Origin: Volvariella volvacea V23
Taxonomy: Eukaryota > Basidiomycota > Agaricomycetes > Agaricales > Pluteaceae
Length of the DNA: 64,000 nucleotides
Assembly: GCA_000349905.1 (NCBI GenBank)
Contig: KB722741.1
Span: 1,307,268 to 1,371,267 of the forward strand
Direction of reading: 5' to 3'
This document shows positions 10,851 to 21,564 of this stretch, piece by piece. How positions within the stretch are numbered: the first letter of the stretch is position 1; every line of letters starts with the position of its first letter. The notes beneath the pieces were generated by a model. The model was given only the letters and a program-made list of their open reading frames with translations, was not told the origin of the DNA and did not search any database. The position numbers and the translations under genes were made by a program.

Positions 10851-12275
10851 CTACTCTTCCAGCATCTCGGAAGAACAAGAACGCCTCCTCTTCCTTTGCT
10901 GCTCGTCATCCTTGGGAGAAGGAGACTGCTTGGATAGGTCATCACCTCCCTGGACCTCCTTTGGTTGGAGCTCCTTTTTGAACAAGATTTGTAATTCCGT
11001 CATCTGCTCCTCTGATAGAGGGTAGTTGTGCCAGTAAACGACACCAGGGCTACGCAAAGGGTGCACCCAATCTGGGCGTCTGACCCATCGTGTCTTCCTA
11101 TGGCACCTGTCGCAGGTAATTCGGGCATATCCATGAAGATCATCGGCAGCAGGCGCCCAGTCTATGTGTTGCTCCGCATTCCTCGCAGGGCATTCGGAAC
11201 AGAATGGTGTGAATCCCCAAATGTTGAAGTGCGGCCATGATTGGGAGACCCGCGGACAGTGAACTTTATCTCCTTCCCGAAAGGTGAGGACAATAGAAGT
11301 ATGAGAAAGGAGGGGGGTGTTGACCAAGTGGCTCAGAAGCGCATCCCATGGCGAGTTGTTCCAGATGAAGATGGCTTTCAGAAATTCGATCGTCTGTACT
11401 TCGACATTCTTAAATCTAAGATTCTCTTCAGTGAAAGAAAGCAGGAAGTCAAATGTGCCACTACAATAGAGTTGCGTTAGTGCTCACTGGAATTGGAAGC
11501 AGAAGGCATACTTAATCACAACTTGCATTGCCTTGTCATAATGTTCCTGACGGCGTGTGCTTGCACCGCAAGCCATCATGACCATTCCTCGCATAACGCC
11601 TGTCATGCTGTTAATGGGGTCTCTCAGTGACTCAACAACAAAGCTTTTTAATAGCTAAAGTACCTATGTCAGGTTCACGGGCAGTATAGGACATACCAGA
11701 AGCGGACGTACCAATGGCAAGGTCATTGATTCTGGCCCTGCTGCTGTGTTATATAATAGTTCGCCACACTCAACTTCTGAAATTGATTCAATTATAGCCA
11801 ACACCTTTGCACGGCCAGCGGCTTTGAGTCATGGGTAAGCCATCTCGTATAGAGCTTTTGGGTTTACTTGCAGCTTGTGCAAAGGTACTGTGGCAATGCA
11901 TAGCTGTAGATGCCAAATGAGACAATAACAACAAGGTACTGTGGCAATGCATAGCTGTAGATGCCAAATGAGACAATAACAACCATGAACGGAAACATCC
12001 CACAAACATTTTCACGTTGAACTTGATATTCGTCCTTTATCGCGCTACATGCAGCTCGGAAAAATGAGTATGAGGACCCGCCAGCCAAGGTCATACCTAG
12101 CAGAAAAAAAGGCTTTATGTTGCGAGCCCTTCCAAGTCCCATAGCGAAACCACTGCTAACCTCATACTGAGAGCTAGTTAGCACGCAACCCGGCCCGAAA
12201 AGGAGATCTACTCACTGGTACACAAGCCCTTTTCTTCCTAAGGCAGGCAAGGCACTCGAACTCGGACTTGTCCAT
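10851..12275 (-). CDS. Unknown Cys-rich protein with N-terminal CX2CX6C and C-terminal zinc-ribbon-like motifs
   Basis: Seven exons join in phase to 352 residues: 12216-12275, 12097-12166, 12008-12054, 11868-11903, 11712-11804, 11512-11654, 10851-11460. The N-terminus has C-x2-C-x6-C (ECLACLRKKRAC), which resembles the first half of a fungal Zn2Cys6 cluster, but the second half is absent. The C-terminal third has two CxxC pairs, FCSEC and TCDRC, set about 30 residues apart as in a zinc ribbon, and it ends in a basic Lys/Arg-rich, Ser/Glu tail (EQQRKRRRS). I do not recognise the family; a nucleic-acid-binding role would be a guess. A perfect 51-bp tandem duplication spans the exon 4 acceptor. 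It is divergent from ARV1. Confidence 0.65.
11882..11983 (-). repeat. Perfect 51-bp tandem duplication across a 3' splice site
   Basis: Bases 11882-11932 and 11933-11983 are identical. Read on the minus strand, each unit contains the last 29 bases of an intron, ending CTACAG, plus the first 22 bases of the following exon. The duplication gives the gene two identical acceptors 51 nt apart. Because 51 is a multiple of three and the extra stretch has no stop, use of the upstream acceptor would add 17 residues in frame. Confidence 0.95.
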
Positions 12276-12870
12276 CGAGGGACGATACCTTGTGTTTCCG
12301 TATGCAACCAACATCCAGTCGACTTTCAGCAACACAGACCACCATTTCACAAGTTTTGCACGTTACAACCGAGCGCGCTATATCACCGCAAACCATACAA
12401 AGCTACATTCATCTATAAATGGAGCAAGAATACATTTGGTTGGTACTACCTCACCGGCGTGCGAATAGTGAACGACGGGTTAGGGGTCTTTTCTCCGCCA
12501 AAGACAACTGAGAGTAAGGGTGATTCCGTCTCGCTCGAAATTGCATCGTTGGGATCAAGGTTGGCCGGAGGACACATCAAGGAATGGGACCAACCTTTCG
12601 ATCACGTAAGCAGGATGTCATTATGCTTGCTCCTGTTTGGCATCAGCTTGGGCCGCCCAACCGCGACAGACCTACTGGCAGCATGCTGCACTGGTGACCG
12701 TGTAGGGTGTGCTGCTACCAGATACATGCTTCCTCGTTATTAGTATGCAAGGGTCATCGGTAGTATGGCCTATGATGGACAGGAAGAGGCGAAGGGCGCC
12801 CCAAGGGAATTGATGCCTCAGTCCTCCCACGCTGCCACCGCGGCCCGGAAACACTCCTTGGACCTGGCCA
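12276..12870. other. Divergent promoter interval
   Basis: About 600 bp between the start of the unknown Cys-rich gene (-) and ARV1 (+). No further gene is supported; the ORFs at 12459-12743 and 12672-12936 lack family signal. Confidence 0.5.
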
Positions 12871-14245
12871 ATGCCTTTGTGCATCACTTGCACGAACTTT
12901 GTTCCGTATCTCTATACTGTATACGAGTCGAAGCACAATCTCCGCCTAGAGCAATGCGTAGGTTACTCTTAATAAGCACAGCGTTACACAGCTAATTCTG
13001 GTCCTTCATCGCAGGGCAAATGCCATCAGTTCGCAGACCCATACGTGGAACATGATAGCCTGACTTTGGTGCTTGATTTGTTTCTGTTTAAACGCGGGGT
13101 GTATCGTCATTTGCTTTACAACCGTGGAACGAAACCGCGTCATGCCAAAGGTGATGGAAAAAGAAGCAAGAGCAGCCTTCGTGGCTCACTTCCTGAGAAC
13201 GCGTATACAATGGTAGGCGGAATGTGGAGCTTGTTGAGGTACTATCGATGACCTTGGCATTCAGTGGTGGGTCCACTGGCTTCCTATCATACGCTTGGGA
13301 GCGCTTCTGGTGTTCGTGGATGCGTGTAAGTTCCGAAACTCAATCACTTCTTGCGCATTGAGGTTGATAACTTGCACAAGTCATCCGATGGAGTTACTTC
13401 TGTAGGCATTTCCGATCCTCTAGGAGTTCTTTGCTTACAAATTTGCTAAAATACCGCTCCAGACCCCAATCACTCTGCGCACGTTACTCCCTGGACGACA
13501 GAGACGCTTCTCTCCTTCTTCCGGGTACTCGTGGGTTGCGTTAGCGGTACGCCAGGCATTGCTGTTTTCATTTCCTGAATGGCGTTAATAGAAACCAAAG
13601 AGACGATTGCTTTCCATAGTGGGATCATTGCGGCTTGCTTCTTCTCTAGCGGACTTGTCAGATACTTCCGCATGCGCCGATTCGCTACAGAAAGCCAACC
13701 TTCAGCAATTCGGAATGAGTTTCGGTTTGTCCTACTCACCATCGCTATTATGATTACGCTCATTTCAATTCGATTTGTCATCACGCTAGATACTCTTTGA
13801 TCCCTATGGCCTTGTTCTATTCATCACTCATCAAGTTATTCCTATTATTTCTCTTGACCATATGGCGCCCAGCCCCAACTTCGAGTACGTCACCTCCCCG
13901 CAGTGCATCCCATTGGGACAACAACCCCTTGTCCATCATGCTGGAATTCATGGAACGTGAAAACATCAATCGAGAGTGGGTGATTCGAAACGCATTAGGT
14001 GGCATGTCAGCAGGCTTTGGTTTACGAGGTCAGTTTTACGGGAAACCAATCAGAAGTGCGGGATTAACGAGCGCGAATCCATGATTTTCATTCCCTTAGT
14101 CATACTGGACTATCACCCGGGAATAACCACGATGGTCATTTTGACGGGTTGGTTGGCAAAGACAGGAGCGAATCGCCTGCTTGGCCAATGGGTGGGGGAG
14201 GACGAGAGTGTTGGGTCTGCATGGCAGACGTACAGTATTCCTTGA
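12871..14245 (+). CDS. ARV1: ARV1 lipid-transport / sterol homeostasis protein
   Basis: Arv1 is an ER membrane protein needed for sterol distribution and GPI-anchor precursor handling. Eight exons (12871-12957, 13015-13212, 13265-13325, 13381-13401, 13463-13546, 13592-13724, 13790-14028, 14100-14245) join in phase to 322 residues. The Arv1 homology domain is complete: CITC near the N-terminus and QCGKCHQFADPYVEHD place four zinc-binding cysteines, followed by LVLDLFLFKRGVYRHLLYNR. Several hydrophobic segments follow (WVHWLPIIRLGALLVFVDA, ETIAFHSGIIAACFF, FYSSLIKLFLLFLLTI). The protein ends QTYSIP. Exon 4 is only 21 nt. Its 3' end converges on the DUF4139 gene. The identification is secure. 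Confidence 0.92.
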
Positions 14246-14736
14246 CGCGTTGGACTGTCTGACATTCCGCTTTCCCCATTCGACACCACTAAACCCTTTT
14301 CCGCGCGGGATTGAGCCGCATAATAGGCGCCAGTAGGGCAAGGAAAATTTGGACAGCGGCTGAAGACAAGAGGCACGATGAAGCTCTTGTGTAGATTGGG
14401 TCTAACTTTTCCTTTCTGGCTTTGTTTTCTTCTTTTAACCCTTGTAAGTCTGGGCGGAATATCTACGTGGAGTCGTGGCATCCATCCAGGGTGGCCTTTG
14501 AAACCTGAATTTCTTAAACACCCAAGACAGACCTTGTTACTGAACCGGGAAACATGAAGTGCGCGGTGGCATAGAGGGTCATCACAAGCGTGATACAGAA
14601 GGAACTAGTTGTTACGTGTGAGAACAAGTGGAAGGCCGCCTGATAGAAAGCACTGAAGGGGTAATTAAAGTTTACACTTACGCTACAGGTTGTACATACA
14701 CACAATCCAGTGTCTGGGATAGACAAAGGCCTTCAA
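14246..14736. other. Convergent intergenic region
   Basis: About 490 bp between the stops of ARV1 (+) and the DUF4139 gene (-). A 70-codon minus frame at 14514-14726 has hydrophobic residues but no start, neighbour or family support, so it is treated as 3' UTR. Confidence 0.5.
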
Positions 14737-16701
14737 CTAGCGTCCGATAATCGCACCAGCTGGCCTGGACACCTCCCAACATAGGAAGAGATCCACAGTT
14801 TTGTGCGGAGGTATACTACAGGACCAACGGATTCTTCCATCAGCCACGGCCTTTTTTGTATTCTTCCCGGCGGTGTGCCAACATGCAGTTACCCCTTCTC
14901 CAACCTCAATACCCCGCCCGCACAACCCTTGACGGAATTCTTCCGTGGAGTGGGCAGCTACCGCTGAATTGCACCAATTGCTGCCTAGACTCACTTGGTT
15001 GCTGATGATCCCTTTTGGGTTTGGGTTGAGGGTGTTGGCAGCGGCGGATGTAGAAGTCGAACACTAACGAGTGGATTTTTGGAGATAGGAATTTGGTCGA
15101 TGGTATGACACCGGGGAATTGGTATGGGAAGGTTGTTTTTGATTGTGATTTGCTGCGTGAAGCTTTCTCTGACTGTCGCGGGACATCCTGTTGATGTCCG
15201 GTGGGTTCGTGGATGGTATATTACTGAGACGGATTCGTCACACCTATAGAAATCGATGTAGAGTTAGTAATTTCGTAGAGGTAAGCACCGGAACAATCCG
15301 ATTCTGACCCAAGAGAGCACTCGAAATAACCACCAGGTTTGACATATGGTATTTGTATGGCTGATGCATAGTTTCCGTTGATGTATACTGTAGCGGGACC
15401 TTCAAGCAAAGCATATGTAGATGAGTTTGCAATGTGGGCCTAGGTTCGTGGAGGTAAGGTGTCGCGGTTAATAGAGCAGCATATAATGAGGCTTACAGTA
15501 ACATGTGATCTATGGCATTGAACTGGGATGGCTATCCAGGTTATAATGGCCTCGAATGGGTACTCAAGTAGGGTTGCAGAACAACTGGAGCCATCGCCCA
15601 GCACTGTTATGCTCCCAGGGAGCGGATACGTGGCCTCAACTGGACATGAATTGGGTGAATCATCCATAACGGCATCGACAATATCCTCGTCTTCAGCACC
15701 TGGTAACAAACGCGTCGACTCTGGCAGTATAGCATGTGGTCTCTCGATCTTGTCCTCTTGTAAACCCGGTGTAGGTGCTTTTAGACACGCTTGCCCAAAC
15801 AACTGTTTCAGACGTGAGGTCGAAAGATTGATAGTGGCGTTTTCCCAGGGCTGTAAAGAAATTAGATCTTGCATGTGCAGATCAGCTAATGTGATCGTAC
15901 CTCTCCTGTCGTTTGTTTAATTTCCGCCTTGTAGACTATACCCACTCGACTAGGCTCAAGATGTGTGATAGCGATATCGTAATGTGGTTTCCAAGTCGCG
16001 TGGTACGTAACTTGGCGAGATTAGAATACGCATTATGAGAGGGAAAAAAATCATACCATAGGTGACAATAAACTCGGCCAGTGTCTCCTTTTCAGCCGAC
16101 AGGGTTATTTCCAACCAAACACTCAAGTCTTCGTTTCCCTTCGATCGCAAGAGTCTCTCTTGTTCCGTGTCAAGCTCCATTCCTACTTCCTCTAGCTGCT
16201 GTTCTAAATCAAGGATCTTTTTCTCTAGTCTCTCGCGAGATAGCGAGCATGTAATATCTAGGTGCGGTGATTGATCAGAATAAGGGGAGTATTGATCCCT
16301 TGAGCCTAGTGTCCTCGTACAAGCTTCTCGGGCCTTTTGGAGACGGGACTCCTTTAGAATCAAGGCTGCGAGCGCTGATGCGGACAGTGCATCGGATTCA
16401 GGCACTGCCTTGCCTACAACAATGTCATGGATAGAAAAGGCAGTTCCTCTCCCTTCAACACTAGAGTTGAAATGTCAGAAAACCCGGTATTTGATATAGG
16501 AAGCTCAACCCACCGGACAGACCGTCTAACCATATTCTGAGGAAGGCCAGAAAGCAAAATTTTACACCTGCCGGGTTGTAGGCTTAATCCAAAGATGCGC
16601 GTTACCTGGGCCGAATCCATGAAGACAGTTACATCAGTGACTCTGCTATCAACAGGAGCCATCAGCTCAACGACCGATGAGTTATCCTTCGACTCAGTCA
16701 T
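14737..16701 (-). CDS. DUF4140/DUF4139 domain protein (mucoidy-inhibitor-like)
   Basis: A eukaryotic member of the family with an N-terminal DUF4140 and a C-terminal DUF4139 domain; biochemical function is unknown. Exons at 16514-16701, 16057-16460, 15901-16010, 15497-15850, 15289-15439 and 14995-15223 join in phase. DUF4140 is clear in RVTDVTVFMDSAQVTR and ILLSGLPQNMVR. A coiled coil follows (ERLEKKILDLEQQLEEVGME), then DUF4139 with TYVTYHATWKPHYDI and PWENATINLSTSR. The last part, 14737 to about 14990, ends HKTVDLFLCWEVSRPAGAI and matches the family C-terminus. Joining it to the previous exon leaves a one-base phase mismatch at the GTGAGT near 14994, so that junction is unresolved. The start ATG is 16701. 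Confidence 0.78.
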
Positions 16702-18260
16702 AATCGTTGGCGCTTGTTAACGGGGTTATGGGAGGTGAAGATGAGAAGGGTAAAGGGCCGGTTCTTAAGTGGTCAAGGACGTCACAATGTACTGTGCGTA
16801 TTTTGCCACTGTCAGGTGTATGAATAGGACTCCGGATAGATCGAGCGTGGCCTGAAGGAGTACTCGAATTCGATGTCGTGTCAGTAGCCAATGATAGATA
16901 GGATATGTATCACATATTTCCTGTAGGTTCGAGCATGAATCTGGCATTACAACCCGATTTTTCGTTCCGAGATCTCTGATTTGATCCCGCATCATAGAAT
17001 TGAGCGTCACTGAGATATTTTGGTGAGTTTATGCTTGAGTAGTCAATTGGTTTTACCTCCTTTTTGCCATGATCTAGGGTGAGGAATCTAATGCACATGC
17101 ATCTTCAGCCATTCAATGTTCAATTCAGACCATCACATGCCCCAGGTGCGCTCAAAACCGCCGTCGGTGGAGGTACTCCAACGGAAACGAGCCGCAGGTT
17201 TTCCCAAAGCCGTTCCTCCCTGTTATGTCTGCGTGCAGTGGTGCTTGAGAGGAGAACGCGAGTCCATGAGCCACCATGAATGGAGACGCCCGTACAGTGT
17301 TCGATTTCAAGTTCAGCGAAACTCAATACTGTGACTATTGCAGATGATAAGAACGGAATTTTCCGATTCGGAACAACAGCCAACAATTCCTCCTATTCCT
17401 TGTTAACTTCCACCACGGCCTTCAACGGACAACCATCTCATCCAGTCGCGCTCAGATAAGAGAAGCGTGCGTGTAATCGCAGCCATCCAGTATTTGATAT
17501 ATCGCCAAGCTCCTGAAGATTGGACCATCAATGTCACTGCTGGGGATCCCAGGGCTGGGTTGTTCGAGTACGGCCTTTGGAGGGAGAGGTCGCTCTAGGT
17601 GAAAGAAGCTGTGAATTACCGAAAATGCACAATAAATCCCCTTGTTGTCGTACTTCAACAGCAGCAGCCTGCGCATACCATCAACCATCGGCAATGGTCA
17701 GCGCATTGGTGTGCGGCTCATTGAACTACCCCTGACGCTGCAGCCACAAACCCCACGAGGTCGAGGAAGGATAAGCAATGGGGCTTGAACTACACTGGTC
17801 GAGTCTTTCAAGGCAAAAAAGAGCTATACATGTGGAGAAAAATGTATGTGGAGAGTTATTGTACTCCATGTAGTAACGACTTTGTAATTTGCAGAACATC
17901 CATATGGAACCGGGATCCCTCCGAGCCCATCACGTCTGGGATACCCCTGCAGTCTGTTCTCAGGTTGCACTAAGCTGTGTGAACCTTGATTGCATGGAGC
18001 AGTGCCTGCTATTTGCAACATTCGCTGAGAAGCGTCGACTCCACGGACCCTCTGCTGCAGTTGTTTGGCCACCTCATTCTCCCGGGTACCGAGTATCACA
18101 ACAATTTTAGTGTCCGACCAGTCGGGCGCAGATCCTTTGCGTGCCCTTTTAGCTACCCCAGGGCCAAGCGGCTTTCTGCCCCAAATAGTGATGCTTATGA
18201 GTAATAAGATATTTTATTGTTATCGAGCTCATGACGTCTGATATCCTCCTTTATCACAGA
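16702..18260. other. Interval without a resolved gene
   Basis: About 1.55 kb between the DUF4139 start and the GH17 stop, both minus strand. Open minus frames at 17824-18207 (including KIVVILGTRENEVAKQLQQR), 17452-17694 and 17120-17386 may be exons of one unrecognised gene, but I could not link them with consistent splice phases. Confidence 0.35.
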
Positions 18261-19859
18261 CTAGCAAGACGTTCGCGGTTTGAATGGGAATTTTAGAGCA
18301 CCATTGCTATTATAAATCCCATATCCAGGCTCCTGATCATCGGAATAAATGTGCGCGAACCATCCAACCCCTCCTCCAGGAACCGTCTTGAAATAGGCGC
18401 ACTGTGAATCAAGGAGAGTATAATAATCCTGGTGCGTTGCATTGGGTGAAATTAATTGCCCCATCCAAGCTTCGAGAAGGCAATCAAATTGCTTACGCGT
18501 TCATTTTGAACATTGGCTACAGCATCAGGGCTGTTTGGTTCCACACCGTCGTAGGTTACTGATGGCCACCCGTTCTATCACAAACCCGGGTTAATCAAAA
18601 CGCGTTTCTTCCGTCGGACCTCAGTCGATGACCCACCTCACTCAAATAAATCTTCTTTCCTTTCCCATTGTTGATGAACCAGTCGAGGTCCGCTTGAACA
18701 ATTGGCCAAGACTTGCTGGCTGTCAACGCAGTTTTCGGCGACCTGTCAACCAATATGACGAAAGGAGAGCCCACCTGTGGAAGCTTTGACTGAAAAGAAC
18801 GGGAGCATGTGTGCATCAATAAAGTCAATGGCATCTATGACAGCCGGTCCACCGTCGTTCGCGTGCTAATTTTCATCCTTCAATCAGCATCCTCGAGGTG
18901 AGTGCGAATCCCGAACACCCACGATCTGGTATCCATACGCCATTTCACTGACGGTCACGGGAATCCGCAGGCTTGCTAAGTTTGATTTCGCGGATTTCAC
19001 CTGAGCAGCTAGATCATATGGGTCTATTGCCCAGTCGTACAAAGGTTCTGAGCCGAACTGAATGGTACGGGTAACGAAAGGCGCCTTCGGATTGGAGTGC
19101 AGAATGCTGAACAGCGCGTCGCGACGGGTCTTCCATTTGCTACTTCCATCCCAACCAAACTGGAGAACCAATCACCGTGACGCGTCAAAGTGGTAAGAAG
19201 CAGCGTCGATCTTTTTGATGACAAGGAATCTCTCACCCAGATCAAAGCATGAACACCAAGCCCTGCACGCCACGCAGCATCAATCACGTCATTGCTGTTG
19301 CAATGGTGAATATAATCCGATACCAACACGCGCCTGTCACTCACTAAAACCCAGAGCGATCGCAAAAACCGTACAGACGAACGTAACGTCCATTGAAAGT
19401 ATTCCGAATATCCGCGAATTCTCTTCGCAACTGGCTCAATGACTGACCTAGATTTGTGGGAATCAGGGATATATTGCTCAAGAAGTCGACTTGACAGCAT
19501 GTCCAGCTCTCGATTGAGGATCACTTACAGGCCGTTATCTCGTAGCTAAAGCCAACAAACGCGTATTCGGTGCTGTAATCGCACCACCAATTATCAAGCG
19601 ACGATGGGACGGAGGAAGGCATGGTGAATCCGATTGCAGGGAAGCAGTTGAGCGGGGCATTAGCAGCTACTCCCGCTGGTCGGTGAGAAGTTGTAGTGTC
19701 AGCATGGTTCCGGTGTTGATCACCATGCGTGATGTCAACTTCATGCCACTTGTACCCAGCTCGAGTTGGAGTCACGTAGCCGTTTTGACCTGGGTGCGCG
19801 ACACGAGCCAGTGCAGCGACAGCGACGCTTAGTAAAACGAAGGAGCTTGAGGGGAGCAT
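18261..19859 (-). CDS. Glycoside hydrolase family 17 (beta-1,3-glucan active), secreted
   Basis: A secreted TIM-barrel enzyme of the GH17 clan that acts on beta-1,3-glucans, probably in remodelling the fungal wall. Eight exons join in phase to 382 residues: 19529-19859, 19345-19447, 19237-19294, 18923-19159, 18775-18865, 18637-18719, 18497-18574, 18261-18428. The chosen start (MLPSSSFVLLSVAVAALA) gives a clean signal peptide; the longer in-frame upstream ATG would bury it. The acid/base Glu is visible in TIQFGSEPLYDW and the nucleophile Glu in KKIYLSE|NGWPS, split by an intron. Other family landmarks are WWCDYSTEYAFVGFSYE, RYVRLYGFCD, VTVSEMAYGYQ and WFAHIYSDDQEPGYGIY near the C-terminus. Confidence 0.85.
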
Positions 19860-20408
19860 TCGGGATCGATGGGAATTGTCAGCTTCAGTTAGAAAGCGGG
19901 GCTGGTCGGCCACGTGGGGGGGAGTGGATAGAGGCCTTATATCTCGACTCTTTGCAATATGGTTGAGGGGTATTTTAAGGATCTAGGACGGCTTTGCGGT
20001 TAAAGTTTGGATGAGAGAAGCAAGGCTTCTATGGAAGAACGAAATTGCTGGAGCTCACCTGATGACTTCGACGTGGAGTATACATGTATACATTATCCTC
20101 ATCGTCATGGTCAAAGTTTAAATGGTGGTAAGTGCAGCTGTCAGCCTTCTTTGCGATGCACTCTCAAGAGTTAAGCTTTTCTGCTGGCATGCATCTTGTG
20201 GTTATTCGCACAGTGGCGGGTGCTAATGCTGAAGAGGCTAAGAACTGGAGGCAACATATATTCCGGATTGAAGGCATGCGGTTGCACCACATGCAAGAAG
20301 TCGAGTTTCCTCTTCTGAACTGCCACACTGGTACGGGGTGATACACCCTCCCGGTGAAAGAGCCAGCATTCTTTGAAAAAGGGTGCATCGTTCCAGCACC
20401 TTAGGGTG
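19860..20408. other. GH17 upstream region
   Basis: About 550 bp carrying the GH17 promoter and the presumed 3' end of the next minus-strand gene. The ORFs at 20132-20388 show no family signal. Confidence 0.4.
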
Positions 20409-21145
20409 TCATTTCGACTGGGTACACATAGTGTTCTGGTGAAAGCTCGGAAGGATTTCTGAGGCTACGACGCCGGCGACCGATGCTCGACCTGGACCAT
20501 CAATTTCAGCTATTATTAGATCTAACGTTGGCACTTACAGTACAAGGTGCCATCGAAGCCGGCCACTTCCAAAATCGGTTGCATTATGTCGTGATACCGG
20601 TGATAGCTTGTGCTGAAGGAATAACCATCACCGACTAGATTGTAACATCTGTGTGATAGCACGGCGATGTTGCCAGCATGTTCGATTTATTCTATTATCA
20701 ACCACACTCACCAGCGATATGATGACCCCTCCAGTTCGAGTGAAGGCCATAAACCACATATAGGCTGCGACGATCCTCGAACAATTGCTTTACGGGGTAA
20801 TTTATCCCAGTATCTTATAGGCCGATATCCCAAGCTCAATCTCGAATAACTCGGGGTAAGTAGTAGGCGGACGAGAGGACCAAAAGGAGTTAAGTCGGCT
20901 GTGAGCGTGCGTGTAGATATGACAAGCTCATGCTGAAGACTTACTGAAGAATGAGCATCGTGGTATTGCTCCGAGGATTTGGCAGAAATCGCATTCGTAA
21001 CGCCATGGAACAAGTGCTCCTCCGAGCCTAGGAAGATTTTGAAGCACCACAAGATCAAGAGTTCGGTAACTCGAAGGGTATCTTGCAGACGCATCAAGAA
21101 TGGTCCTAGCACGCTGGACTGAGACTCCAGGGGGTTATAATGCAA
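20409..21145 (-). CDS. Unrecognised multi-exon gene
   Basis: Two introns with good borders link minus-strand segments into a credible C-terminus. The frame LELEGSSYR (near 20715) continues across a GTGAGT...CACACAG intron to CYNLVGDGYSFSTSYHRYHD and LEVAGFDGTLY. It then crosses a GTAAGT...GTCCAG intron to ASVAGVVASEILPSFHQ and a TGA at 20409-20411. Upstream, an open frame from 21145 includes SVLGPFLMRLQDTLRVTELL, but the joins between 20750 and 20945 are ambiguous because two frames look coding there. No family is recognised and no signal peptide or membrane segment is certain. The coordinates are a minimum span and the N-terminus may be wrong. Confidence 0.4.
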
Positions 21146-21564
21146 TAGAAAGGAGCTTGTGTCGCCACTCCCGTGGTGATAGGAAAACTGTAAATGGTTA
21201 GGTCCAGATGACCGAGTGCTGTGTTATCTCTTGCGTGACATCGCTCCAAGCCTATGGCCCCTTGAATTGACCATCAGTGCCGCGCGTAGGATCGAGTAGT
21301 TTTGGTAAGAGCGACCGGGATACATTGTCAGAGCCTTGCGAAAGTGCCAAGAGTACATGAAGAGAACCGCTAATTTAATGTTTGTATAGTGGACCCACAA
21401 ACAGGCCTTATCAATAACTTATCCATAAATCTTACATCGTCCGTTTACTTCCTAGTCCTAGTCCTTTTCCAGCCCAGGCTTCTGTTACACATTCAATTTA
21501 CACTTCTCCCGATGCGCCTCTAGCCCTCGCTCCAAGTTGTCCATCTGCATCAATGGCGACCCTT

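Noticed and set aside
14113..14481. 122-codon minus ORF
   Set aside because: Antisense to the last ARV1 exon and its 3' region.
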